From NCBI GenBank assembly GCA_021775555.1, contig JAJFHP010000023.1, positions 62,001 to 126,000 on the forward strand: 64,000 bases of DNA, written 5' to 3'. The translations under genes were made by a program, and so were the position numbers. The notes below the pieces were generated by a model that had not been told where the DNA came from, did not search any database, and was given only the letters and a program-made list of their open reading frames with translations. This DNA comes from Hyphomicrobiales bacterium (GTDB lineage: Bacteria > Pseudomonadota > Alphaproteobacteria > Rhizobiales > Methyloligellaceae). Positions 8,192 through 16,911 of this stretch are shown here, piece after piece (the stretch's first letter is position 1; each line of letters starts with the position of its first letter).

Positions 8192-11100
8192 TCAGGACTT
8201 GGCAAGAGAGAGTGCTGCCCCTCTTTTTCGCCCCGTGCCTGCACGTGACTTGTCGGGCAGGATGGTTTCGATGGATGAGACGCCCTCTATGACACTGAGA
8301 GCCCCGCGGCCGTGTGCGGAGATATCATAGCCTCCGGGCATCTTGACCTCGACCTCACGGCCCAAATCGGGCAGACGCAGGACCAGTCTGACTTCCCCCT
8401 CCCCGCTGTTCGGCATACGCGAGCGCACTTCATCTAGGGAAGATGGATCGTCTATGACCACGCGCAAACCAGCCTGCGAGCGTCCGGCAACCGCATCCAA
8501 TGGCGCAACCGATGTTATGCGGGCACGAAGCGCCTCCGTTCCAGCCTCGGCTTCTATATCCACCAGGACAGCTGTTCCCGGTGTCAGGACATCGCTGTGC
8601 ACAGCGAGCAGTTCGGCGAAAATAATGGCTTCATACTGGCCGGTCTGATCCGAAAGGCCGATAAAAGCATACCGGTTACCGCGCGCCGATGTGCGTTCCT
8701 GGCGTGAGGATACCGTTGCAGCCAGCCGCGCGGTATTTGAACCTTTGGTGGCACGGGCTGAGAATTCAGCCCAGCTGAGAATGCCTTCCTGTTTCAGCAC
8801 GGCCTCATATTCGTCTAATGGGTGACCGGAGACAAAAAAGCCAATTGCCTCTTGTTCCCGGTTGAGGCGATCCATGGGCAACCATGGCTCCGCATCACGC
8901 AAGATAAGTTCACGCGAGCTTTCGGAACCAAACAGGTCATTCTGATTGGCATTCTCGGGCACGGCGGCTGCGCGTAAAATCCTGTCGCAATTGGCGAATA
9001 ATTTTGCCCGGTTCCGTTCGAAAATATCCAACGCGCCGGCTGCAATCAATGCTTCCATCCCACGCTTATTGATGGTCTTCACATCAAGCCGGTGTGCAAA
9101 GTCCGCGAGAGATTGGTAGGGGCCGTTTTCTTCACGTTCCTCAACAATACGCTCAGCTGCCGAACGGCCCATATTTTTTAAAGCCGCAAGCGCATAGAGG
9201 ATAGAATTTGCACCGGCACTGAATTCCGCGCGTGATGAATTTACGCAAGGTGGCTCAATGGCGATATCTGCGTGGCGTGCATCCTGAACGAAAATACTCA
9301 GCTTGTCCGTATTGCCCAAGTCGAGTGTCATCGAAGCGGCGAGAAACTCAACAGGGTGGTTTGTCTTGAGATAGGCTGTTTGGTAGGCCAGCAGCGCATA
9401 TGCGGCAGCATGAGACTTGTTAAAGCCGTAGCCTGCAAATTTGGCCACTAGTTCAAAGATATACTCTGCCCTGCCCTTGTCGACCTTGTTGGCGACGGCT
9501 CCATCGACGAAGCGGGCCCGCTGCTCGTCCATTTCCTTCTTGATTTTCTTGCCCATGGCTCGGCGCAGAAGGTCAGCTTCGCCAAGTGAATAACCGGACA
9601 GTTCCTGCGCAATCTGCATTACCTGTTCCTGGTAGATGATGACACCATAAGTCTCTTCCAGGATGGGTTTGATGAGCGTGTGAAGATAGTCTGGCTCTTC
9701 TGTCCCGTGCTTCCGGTTTATGAAAGACTGGATATTGGCCATCGGCCCGGGGCGGTACAGCGCCACCATGGCGATGATATCTTCAAACCGGTCGGGTTTG
9801 AGTTTGCGCAAAGCGTCCCGCATTCCTGTGCTCTCCAGCTGGAACACACCGACTGTTTCCGCATCGCCCAGCAGTTTGAAAGTTTTCTCATCATCAAGCG
9901 GAAGCCGGACGGGATCAATATTCACACCCCGCTGTTCAATAAACGCCTTGGACTTTTCGATTACTGTGAGGGTCTTGAGGCCCAGAAAGTCAAACTTGAC
10001 GAGGCCGGCGGCCTCAACCCATTTCATATTAAATTGTGTGGCAGGGATGTTGGAGCGCGGGTCCTGATACAGTGGCACCAGTTCTCTTAATGGCCTGTCG
10101 CCGATGACCATGCCAGCAGCATGGGTAGAGGCGTGGCGATAAAGACCTTCCAGGCGTTGGCCGATATCAAGCAGGCGATTGACGATAGGGTCGTTATCCC
10201 TTTCTTCGCGCAATTTTGGTTCGCCAGCCATAGCCTCAGCCAGCGTCACCGGGTTGGCGGGGTCTGCTGGCACCATTTTGCAAAGTCTGTCCACATGGCC
10301 ATAAGGCATTTGCAACACACGTCCAACATCGCGCAGCACCGCACGCGCCTGCAGCTTTCCAAAGGTGATGATCTGCGCTACCCGGTCTTCGCCATATTTG
10401 TGCTGGACGTAGGAAATTACTTCATCACGGCGATCCTGGCAGAAATCGATGTCAAAGTCCGGCATGGACACGCGTTCGGGATTGAGGAAGCGCTCAAACA
10501 GCAACCCGAAGCGTATGGGATCAAGGTCAGTGATGGTGAGTGCCCAGGCAACTACAGAACCTGCGCCTGAACCGCGCCCCGGACCCACTGGGATATGGGC
10601 ATTCTTCGCCCATTTGATGAAATCCGCAACGATCAGGAAATAGCCGGCATATGTCATGCCAGTGATGATCTTGAACTCCAGTTCCAGGCGCTCCCAGTAG
10701 GCCAGTTCTTCATAGCCCTCAGCTGGTCCTTCCTCGCTTAACCTGAGGCGCAATCCCTCCTCGGCCTGGGCTTTCAATTCCTGGGCTTCGAGTTCCAGGG
10801 ATCCTTTTGTTTTTTCAACGTCATCACGCGTCCATTGCGGAAGGATGGGGTCGCGGGTGAGCGGTCGATAGGCGCATCGCTGCGCGACTTCGAGTGTGTT
10901 TTTGAGGGCTTCGGGCACATCAGAGAAAAGCTCGTGCATTTCATCGGCGGCCTTAAAATAATGTTGAGGGCTTAACCTGCGGCGTTCGTCGACGCTGATA
11001 TAAGTACCCTCTGCAATGCAAACCAGCGCATCATGGGCCTCGAAATAATCCTGCGATGCGAAGTATGGCTGGTTGGTGGCGACGAGCGGTATTTCCAGCT

Positions 11101-11734
11101 GGTAGGCGAGAGATAACAAGCCCGGCTCGACTGCCTGTTCCTCTTCCAGGGAATGGCGTTGCAATTCCATATAGAGACGGTCACCAAACGTGGTGGCAAG
11201 TTTTTCGAGCCTCAGCCCGGCCAGTTCCCTGTTTCCAGCCCCCAAGGCCTTGTCGATCGGCCCTTCTGGTCCGCCTGTGAGTGCAATCAGTCCCGCATTC
11301 GCATCTATGAGGTCATCCAGACAAATATGGGGCTCAGCCGTGCCGGCATGGTCAAGGAAAGCCTTGCTGGAGAGATGCAACAAATTGGCGTATCCGGTTT
11401 CATTCTTGGCCAGCAGCACCAGATAGCCACTTGATGCATCTGAGAGTTCAGGGCCATCTCCCTGCCCTTTGCCTCGGCCGTTACTTTGAGAAATGTCGGC
11501 AAAATCAACGCGTAGAGTACAACCGATTATGGGTTGCACACCGACTTTCGCCAGCGTTTCAGAAAATTCAAGAGCGCCAAAAAGGTTGTTTCGGTCTGCC
11601 AGTGCCAAGGCCGGCATTTCACACTTACTCGCCAGATCGGCAAGCTTGGAAACCGTTAGCGCGCCTTCCAGGAGTGAATAGGCGGAATGAACCCGCAAAT
11701 GGACGAATGCTCGTGCGGCCTCCTTCGCTGACAT
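8192..11734 (-). CDS. dnaE: DNA polymerase III subunit alpha
   Basis: Catalytic subunit of the replicative polymerase, 1180 residues (E. coli 1160). The N-terminal PHP domain starts at FVHLRVHSAYSLLEGAL; the polymerase palm contains the acidic motif PDFDIDFCQDRR; the C-terminal part holds a helix-hairpin-helix region, an OB-fold (ARLAATVSSRQERTSARG) and a C-terminal tail. It follows the lolC-lolD pair on the same strand after about 80 nt and precedes rpsB. Confidence 0.96.
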   Translation of the reverse strand: MSAKEAARAFVHLRVHSAYSLLEGALTVSKLADLASKCEMPALALADRNNLFGALEFSETLAKVGVQPIIGCTLRVDFADISQSNGRGKGQGDGPELSDASSGYLVLLAKNETGYANLLHLSSKAFLDHAGTAEPHICLDDLIDANAGLIALTGGPEGPIDKALGAGNRELAGLRLEKLATTFGDRLYMELQRHSLEEEQAVEPGLLSLAYQLEIPLVATNQPYFASQDYFEAHDALVCIAEGTYISVDERRRLSPQHYFKAADEMHELFSDVPEALKNTLEVAQRCAYRPLTRDPILPQWTRDDVEKTKGSLELEAQELKAQAEEGLRLRLSEEGPAEGYEELAYWERLELEFKIITGMTYAGYFLIVADFIKWAKNAHIPVGPGRGSGAGSVVAWALTITDLDPIRFGLLFERFLNPERVSMPDFDIDFCQDRRDEVISYVQHKYGEDRVAQIITFGKLQARAVLRDVGRVLQMPYGHVDRLCKMVPADPANPVTLAEAMAGEPKLREERDNDPIVNRLLDIGQRLEGLYRHASTHAAGMVIGDRPLRELVPLYQDPRSNIPATQFNMKWVEAAGLVKFDFLGLKTLTVIEKSKAFIEQRGVNIDPVRLPLDDEKTFKLLGDAETVGVFQLESTGMRDALRKLKPDRFEDIIAMVALYRPGPMANIQSFINRKHGTEEPDYLHTLIKPILEETYGVIIYQEQVMQIAQELSGYSLGEADLLRRAMGKKIKKEMDEQRARFVDGAVANKVDKGRAEYIFELVAKFAGYGFNKSHAAAYALLAYQTAYLKTNHPVEFLAASMTLDLGNTDKLSIFVQDARHADIAIEPPCVNSSRAEFSAGANSILYALAALKNMGRSAAERIVEEREENGPYQSLADFAHRLDVKTINKRGMEALIAAGALDIFERNRAKLFANCDRILRAAAVPENANQNDLFGSESSRELILRDAEPWLPMDRLNREQEAIGFFVSGHPLDEYEAVLKQEGILSWAEFSARATKGSNTARLAATVSSRQERTSARGNRYAFIGLSDQTGQYEAIIFAELLAVHSDVLTPGTAVLVDIEAEAGTEALRARITSVAPLDAVAGRSQAGLRVVIDDPSSLDEVRSRMPNSGEGEVRLVLRLPDLGREVEVKMPGGYDISAHGRGALSVIEGVSSIETILPDKSRAGTGRKRGAALSLAKS

Positions 11735-11815
11735 CGCTATTCCCTTGCCTCGACGTATGACGATTGAAGAATGCCAGATTCGCGCAGCCAGACAAGGTGG
11801 CAGCGGGCGCCTGTC

Positions 11816-12523
11816 CTAGATGTCAACAGGTGCGGCTTCTGCGAGCTTGCCCTGGTCCAGTTTCCAGATGCGCGTCATGCGCCGGGCAAGTTCCAGATTG
11901 TGCGTCGCGATAATGGCCGTGAGGCCGGTATCACGCACGAGTTTGAGGAGTTGCTGAAACACACTCTCTGCTGTCTCAGGGTCAAGATTGCCCGTGGGTT
12001 CATCGGCCAACAGCACTTTTGGTCTGTTGACCACTGCGCGGGCTATGGCAACGCGTTGCTGTTCTCCCCCGGACAGCTGTCCGGGCCGGTGTTCGAGCCT
12101 GTCAGACAAGCCAAGTTCGGTGAGAAGCTCCCGGGCTCTTTTTACTGCCACAGAGTTGGATTTGCCCAGAATGAGTTGCGGCAAAACAACATTTTCAAGT
12201 GCGCTGAATTCAGGCAGCAAATGGTGGAACTGGTAGACAAAGCCGAGCTTGGCCCGACGCATAAGCGTTCGCTCGCTGTCTGAAAGGGGAATGCAATCCT
12301 CGCCGTCCAGATAAACACTTCCTCCATTGGGGCGCTCGAGCAGTCCAAGAATATGCAGCAATGACGATTTGCCCGCACCTGATGGTCCAAGCAAGGCTAT
12401 GGTCTCGCCCCCGAAAACCTCACCGTTGGCTGATTTCAGGATTTCAATATCCCGCTCGCCCTGATGGAAAGTCAGGTCAAGGTCGCGAAGCCTCAATACT
12501 GGTATCCGGGTGCCGCTATCCAC
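11816..12523 (-). CDS. lolD: Lipoprotein-releasing ABC transporter, ATP-binding protein LolD
   Basis: ATPase that powers release of lipoproteins from the inner membrane to LolA. The 235-residue ABC domain has Walker [10 protein letters not shown] (46-54), the signature [14 protein letters not shown], and Walker [13 protein letters not shown]. It is directly downstream (4 nt) of the membrane subunit gene. Confidence 0.93.
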   Translation of the reverse strand: MDSGTRIPVLRLRDLDLTFHQGERDIEILKSANGEVFGGETIALLGPSGAGKSSLLHILGLLERPNGGSVYLDGEDCIPLSDSERTLMRRAKLGFVYQFHHLLPEFSALENVVLPQLILGKSNSVAVKRARELLTELGLSDRLEHRPGQLSGGEQQRVAIARAVVNRPKVLLADEPTGNLDPETAESVFQQLLKLVRDTGLTAIIATHNLELARRMTRIWKLDQGKLAEAAPVDI

Positions 12524-12527
12524 TGAC

Positions 12528-13796
12528 TTACTCGTATCTCAGGGCTTCGACAGGGTCGATACGGCTCGCGCGCCAGGACGGGTAAAGCGTGGCAATAATA
12601 GACAAACCCAATGCCATGAGAACCACGGTTGTCACTTCGTTTGCGTCGATTTCTGCCGGCAGTTGAGACAGGTAATACAACTCAGGAGAGAAAAGGTTGG
12701 TGCTGGTCAGGAAAGACACAAACTGGCGAATGGATTCGATGTTGAGACACACAACAATACCAAGAATTAGCCCGGCCAATGTCCCGACCACTCCAATGCT
12801 CGCACCGGTTATAAAAAATACTCGCATGATGGTGCCGCGCGTGGCGCCCATTGTTCGCAGAATGGCGATGTCCGTGCCTTTGTCCTTTACCAGCATAATG
12901 AGCCCGGAAATGATATTCAGGGCAGCGACCAGCACGATCAAGGTCAGGATCAGGAACATCACGTTTCGTTCCACCTGAAGCGCACTGAAAAAACTCGCAT
13001 TCCGCTGGCGCCAGTCCGTTACGTAAATGGAAGGTCCGCCGGCCTGTAGGATTGCAGGGCGTAATTCCCCTACTTTGTCCGGGTGATCAACCACCACTTC
13101 CAGTACCGACACGGTTTTCTGCCGGTTAAAATAGCGCTGCGCTTCCTTTAGCGGCATGAAGATGATTGTGTTGTCATATTCCGACATGCCCATCTCGAAA
13201 ATTGCACTCAGATTATAGCGTTTTACCCTTGGCGCAGTGCCAAATGGCGTTGTCGCGCCACGAGGGGATACCAGAGTTACCTTGTCCCCGACTTTAACCC
13301 GCAACTGGTTCGCCAACCGGGTTCCCATGGCAATACCCTTGCCGTCGTCAAACTGGTCAAAAGTGCCGGCACGCACATTTTCTGAAACAGCCGTGAGTGA
13401 TTTCAGGCTTTTCTCTGAAAGCCCGCGGATCAGCGCCCCGTTGGCCAGTGAGGTTGTTGAAACCATGGCCTGACCCTCGATCAGGGGGATGACCCGCTTG
13501 ATCCCCTGGACTTTACGCAATCTCCCGGCAACGTCTTCGAAGTCTGTAAAACGGCCCGTCATGGAATGAATTACGACATGGCCGTTGAGACCGAGAATCT
13601 TGTCGAACAACTCGTTGCGAAAGCCGTTCATGACGGACAGCACGATTATCAGGGTCGCCACACCGAGCATGATGCCGATGAAAGAAAAGCCAGCGATAAC
13701 GGAAATGAACCCCTCCTTGCGGCGCGCGCGCAGATAGCGCAGCGCAAGCATCCATTCGAATGCTGCAAACGGTTTTGTGTGCGTTGTTTCGCTCAT
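12528..13796 (-). CDS. lolC: Lipoprotein-releasing ABC transporter permease LolC/LolE family
   Basis: Membrane subunit of the Lol exporter: an N-terminal membrane helix (VIAGFSFIGIMLGVATLIIVLSV split over about residues 34-54), a large periplasmic MacB-like domain, and a C-terminal FtsX domain with three helices, 422 residues in all. Only one such gene is adjacent to lolD, so the complex may be a homodimer (LolF-like) unless a partner is encoded elsewhere. It is co-directional with proS upstream. Confidence 0.9.
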   Translation of the reverse strand: MSETTHTKPFAAFEWMLALRYLRARRKEGFISVIAGFSFIGIMLGVATLIIVLSVMNGFRNELFDKILGLNGHVVIHSMTGRFTDFEDVAGRLRKVQGIKRVIPLIEGQAMVSTTSLANGALIRGLSEKSLKSLTAVSENVRAGTFDQFDDGKGIAMGTRLANQLRVKVGDKVTLVSPRGATTPFGTAPRVKRYNLSAIFEMGMSEYDNTIIFMPLKEAQRYFNRQKTVSVLEVVVDHPDKVGELRPAILQAGGPSIYVTDWRQRNASFFSALQVERNVMFLILTLIVLVAALNIISGLIMLVKDKGTDIAILRTMGATRGTIMRVFFITGASIGVVGTLAGLILGIVVCLNIESIRQFVSFLTSTNLFSPELYYLSQLPAEIDANEVTTVVLMALGLSIIATLYPSWRASRIDPVEALRYE

Positions 13797-13824
13797 TTTC
13801 CTGTCCAGGTCAGTCCGTTGGAGG

Positions 13825-15150
13825 CTAGACCGTATCCACTATACGTTTGAAAGCCGCTTCCGGTGTCAATGATTGGCGCTCACCCGTTGCGCGACGCTTG
13901 ATTTCTATTTCACCCTGCTTCAGCCCTCTCGGACCGACGATGATCTGCCAGGGCAACCCGAGCAGGTCCATAGTCGCGAACTTGGCTCCGGCCCGCTCGT
14001 CCGTATCGTCATAGAGCACATCGATACCGGCATTCTCGAGTTTTCCGTAAAGGTCTTCGCAGGCGGCATCGGTCTCCTCGTCTCCGGCCTTCAGGTTTAT
14101 CAGGGCGACCCTGTAAGGGGCGACTGAGTCTGGCCATATAATGCCATCTTCATCGTGGCTTGCCTCGATAATTGCCGCCGCAAGGCGGGAAACACCGATG
14201 CCATATGAGCCACATTGAACCGCGACCAGCTTGCCGTCAGGTCCCTGGACCTTGCAATTCATCGGTTCAGAATATTTCGTTCCGAAGTAGAAAATATGTC
14301 CAACTTCTATGCCGCGTGCTGACATGCGACTTTCGCTTGCCACTTCCGCTTCAAAACGCTTGGGATCGTGTTTCTCTTCCGTGGCGGCATATTTGTCTGT
14401 CCAGTCCTCGATAATGGATGTGAGATCTGCGCTGTAATCGATGTCCTCGCCAGGAGCCGAGCGTTCAATCAGGTCGCGGTCGCAAAAGACCTGACTTTCT
14501 CCGGTTTCAGCAAGCACAATAAATTCGTGACTGAGATCACCCCCGATTGGGCCAGTGTCCGCTGCCATGGGGATTGATTTAAGTCCAAGACGCTCGAATG
14601 TGCGCAAATAGGCGACGAACATCTTGTTGTAGGATTCGCGTGCGCCCTGTTCTGTCAGATCGAATGAATAGGCATCCTTCATCAGGAATTCACGTCCGCG
14701 CATGATCCCGAAGCGGGGTCTGATCTCGTCGCGGAACTTCCACTGAATGTGATAGAGGTTGCGCGGAAGGTCCCGGTAGGATTTCACCGAGTCCCGGAAT
14801 ATTTCTGTAATCAGTTCCTCATTGGTGGGGCCATAGAGCATTTCGCGTTCATGGCGGTCAGTGATGCGCAGCATCTCCTTGCCATAATCTTCGTAACGTC
14901 CGCTTTCGCGCCAAATGTCAGCCGACTGGATGGTCGGCATCAGCATTTCAATGGCTCCGGAACGGTCCTGTTCTTCGCGGACAATCTGTTCGATCTTGCG
15001 CAGGACACGGTGTCCCAGTGGCAGCCAGGAATAAATCCCAGCGCTCGACTGGCGGATCATGCCGGTGCGCAACATCAACCGGTGCGAGACGATCTCCGCT
15101 TCATTGGGATCGTCACGCAGTGTGGGAAGAAAATACTGGCTCAGCCTCAT
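13825..15150 (-). CDS. proS: Prolyl-tRNA synthetase (short alphaproteobacterial form)
   Basis: Class II aminoacyl-tRNA synthetase. The 441-residue length, against about 570 in E. coli, reflects lack of the cis-editing insertion domain between motifs 2 and 3, usual for alphaproteobacteria. Visible are motif 1 ([21 protein letters not shown]), motif 2 ([25 protein letters not shown] in two parts) and motif 3 ([16 protein letters not shown]), then the anticodon-binding domain from about residue 340. Confidence 0.95.
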   Translation of the reverse strand: MRLSQYFLPTLRDDPNEAEIVSHRLMLRTGMIRQSSAGIYSWLPLGHRVLRKIEQIVREEQDRSGAIEMLMPTIQSADIWRESGRYEDYGKEMLRITDRHEREMLYGPTNEELITEIFRDSVKSYRDLPRNLYHIQWKFRDEIRPRFGIMRGREFLMKDAYSFDLTEQGARESYNKMFVAYLRTFERLGLKSIPMAADTGPIGGDLSHEFIVLAETGESQVFCDRDLIERSAPGEDIDYSADLTSIIEDWTDKYAATEEKHDPKRFEAEVASESRMSARGIEVGHIFYFGTKYSEPMNCKVQGPDGKLVAVQCGSYGIGVSRLAAAIIEASHDEDGIIWPDSVAPYRVALINLKAGDEETDAACEDLYGKLENAGIDVLYDDTDERAGAKFATMDLLGLPWQIIVGPRGLKQGEIEIKRRATGERQSLTPEAAFKRIVDTV

Positions 15151-15231
15151 AGGCGCTGCCTGCTGTTAGGGCGATGCCAAACCTTACCGCTTGTGAGCGT
15201 TCGAATTGGCGATTGATTGCGCGCTAATAGC

Positions 15232-15687
15232 TTACTTTGAGGAGGGGTGGCAATCCCGCTGCCACCTTCTCCCATTAAGCGAGAGATCATTGGTAGCGGG
15301 ATCGAAGAGAAAACGGCCCGCATTCATATCGATTTCCTTGCCAGCGATATGCTTGGTTCCAAGTTTCACATCGAGATCGACTTCAACCGGAAATGAGTGC
15401 TGGAAACCTTTGGACTGCTCTGCCGGGATGATTGGATGACCCCAGGGATCGATCCCAGGTAGATATTCGACACTTGCACTTGGCGGCAGAGACACACAAT
15501 CAGGGCGAACTATTAGCCCACTCTGATGATGATGATCGTTCGACCAGCGGGGTCCGGAGCTCTTGGGTCCGTCAGTCGTGTAAGCGCCGCTGCTGGCAGG
15601 AACTGGTGTAAAAGCGATTGCAACCGCTAAAGCCGTGGCAAGGCCATACATGAGAAGTTGCTCAATCGTATAAGTTTCATGCCTCAT
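15232..15687 (-). CDS. Small exported protein of unknown function
   Basis: 151 residues. A hydrophobic segment (LLMYGLATALAVAIAFTPVPA, about residues 11-31 in part) looks like a signal peptide or anchor, followed by a Ser/Gly/Pro-rich stretch containing NDHHHQSG and a soluble domain with WGHPIIPAEQSKGF and FLFDPATNDLSLNGRRW. Not assignable to a family I recognise. Codon use resembles the neighbours, and it fits cleanly between proS and a 450-nt gap, so it is probably real. Confidence 0.6.
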   Translation of the reverse strand: MRHETYTIEQLLMYGLATALAVAIAFTPVPASSGAYTTDGPKSSGPRWSNDHHHQSGLIVRPDCVSLPPSASVEYLPGIDPWGHPIIPAEQSKGFQHSFPVEVDLDVKLGTKHIAGKEIDMNAGRFLFDPATNDLSLNGRRWQRDCHPSSK

Positions 15688-15855
15688 GCATATCAGTATA
15701 ACCCGGTGACGCTTAATACCCTCCTAACGGTTCAAAACACGTATCTAAAATATATGTTCAAAGACGCAAGCCTTTGCCGAATCTGATAAAAAATATTTTT
15801 CATTCAGGCTCCCTCAGGGGTCATCAAAAAGGAAATGACAAGGCCGGGTCATTCC

Positions 15856-16111
15856 GATACTGTAAATAAAAAAACAGATGTTCGTTCTGGACCGGAACAC
15901 GTCAAAGCCTCGTAAAGGGGCAAAGTATTTGGTCCAAGTCTTGGGAGGAAGATAGCTCCTAGCGCTGCTGGTCGTATCTGATTTTGCCAGCGCTGCCTGC
16001 CCTGAAGCGCCTCTTGCCAGTCTTGCGTATATGCAAGGTGTTAGCGTTTTCAGGCAGAAGATGGAGCCGAACGACTGGGAAGCAAGGTTTCGGCCTTGCT
16101 TCTTTTTTTTT
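15856..16111 (+). ncRNA. Candidate small RNA ending at the orphan terminator
   Basis: Hypothetical transcript defined only by its 3' end. Plus-strand hairpins: GGAG/CTCC (15944-15959), AGCGCTG/CAGCGCT (15961-15994), CTTGC/GCAAG (16022-16037), and a longer-range CTGCCTG/CAGGCAG pairing (15993-15999 with 16051-16057) that competes with the second. The 5' end is a guess; a weak ATGACA...GATACT pair upstream has only 15-nt spacing. It does not match signatures I know for 6S, tmRNA, SRP or RNase P RNA. Confidence 0.3.
16079..16111 (+). terminator. Rho-independent terminator, plus strand
   Basis: A perfect 9-bp stem (GAAGCAAGG at 16079-16087, CCTTGCTTC at 16094-16102) with a TTTCGG loop is followed by nine T residues. 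On the minus strand no T-run follows the stem, so it works in plus orientation only, yet no plus-strand gene lies upstream. Confidence 0.8.
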
Positions 16112-16141
16112 GGAAATTTTTGGATATTCCCCATAACCCGA

Positions 16142-16429
16142 TCAGGGTTTCAAACGTGCCGCGTCTTCGAACCGTGGCAGGAAGGGGATATTGTCGAGTG
16201 TCACCACGCCACTTTCAACGAGCCAATAACCCAGAGCAAAAATGATAGCCGACACAATGGTCGTTGCGATGAGTTTGGGGATAAGCCTCGGTGTGACTGG
16301 TGCGCTTTCGACTGTTCCTGGTGAGACATTCCCTGCTTCCAGCTGCGTTTTTACCCCGAAGGGGAGTATCGCAAAAAGGACAATCCACCAGCAGATGAAG
16401 TAGATGGCGATGGCGAAAACGATGTTCAT
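16142..16429 (-). CDS. DUF1467 family membrane protein
   Basis: A 95-residue protein with two membrane helices (about residues 3-23 and 54-74) and the family's WWIVLFAILPFGVKTQ segment near the N-terminus. Function unknown. It is encoded directly downstream of mce, the arrangement seen in related Hyphomicrobiales. Confidence 0.85.
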   Translation of the reverse strand: MNIVFAIAIYFICWWIVLFAILPFGVKTQLEAGNVSPGTVESAPVTPRLIPKLIATTIVSAIIFALGYWLVESGVVTLDNIPFLPRFEDAARLKP

Positions 16430-16448
16430 GTATTTTTGCCGTCAGACC

Positions 16449-16853
16449 TCAAGCCTGCTCCAATTCGACCAAGGTGCCGTTGAAATCCTTTGGATGAAGG
16501 AACAGTACGGGTTTGCCATGGGCGCCCTCTTTAGGCTTACCATCACCCAGAACCCTCAATCCGGCCTTTACGAGGCGATCGCGGGCGGCAGAGATATCAT
16601 CGACTTCGTAGCAAATATGATGGATGCCGCCAGACATATTCCGTTCCAGGAAACCCGCAATTGGGGAACCTTCACCTAAAGGTTCAAGCAGTTCGATCTT
16701 TGTATTTGGCAGCTCAATGAAAATAGTTGTGACCCCGTGATTGGGTTGTGCCACAGCATCGGACACCGTTGCACCCAGCGTGTTGCGGTAAATCGCGGCT
16801 GCTGCCTCTAGGTCGGGTACGGCGATGGCCACGTGATTGAGGCGTCCGATCAT
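16449..16853 (-). CDS. mce: Methylmalonyl-CoA epimerase
   Basis: Interconverts (R)- and (S)-methylmalonyl-CoA in propionyl-CoA metabolism. A single glyoxalase/VOC-fold protein of 134 residues: RLNHVAIAVPDLEAA at the N-terminus gives the first metal histidine (residue 7), GGIHHICYEVDDI the second, and the terminal LVELEQA the glutamate. It lies between rnj and DUF1467. Confidence 0.92.
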   Translation of the reverse strand: MIGRLNHVAIAVPDLEAAAAIYRNTLGATVSDAVAQPNHGVTTIFIELPNTKIELLEPLGEGSPIAGFLERNMSGGIHHICYEVDDISAARDRLVKAGLRVLGDGKPKEGAHGKPVLFLHPKDFNGTLVELEQA

Positions 16854-16911
16854 AGGGATAATGCCCTCCTGTAGAATAGCATTGTCGGGCGGGTTCGCCC
16901 TGGCTGAGGCT

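Larger units (their letters stand above)
15688..16141. other. Gap with plus-strand structured sequence and terminator
   Basis: 454 nt between two minus-strand genes. It holds an imperfect inverted repeat (GGA-ATGAC at 15831-15839 with GTCATTCC at 15848-15855), several plus-strand hairpins between 15944 and 16057, and a strong plus-strand terminator at 16079-16111. The minus-strand open frame 15814-16134 has no family features and overlaps the terminator, so I do not call it. Confidence 0.5.

Noticed and set aside
15856-16111. Identity of the RNA candidate as 6S, tmRNA, SRP RNA or RNase P RNA
   Set aside because: I could not find the conserved cores of these RNAs (for example the SRP tetraloop region or the RNase P GAGGAAAGTCC segment).
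15814-16134. Minus-strand open frame of 106 codons in the gap before the 151-residue protein
   Set aside because: It overlaps the plus-strand terminator, has no family features and an odd composition, and lies in a region better explained by non-coding structure.
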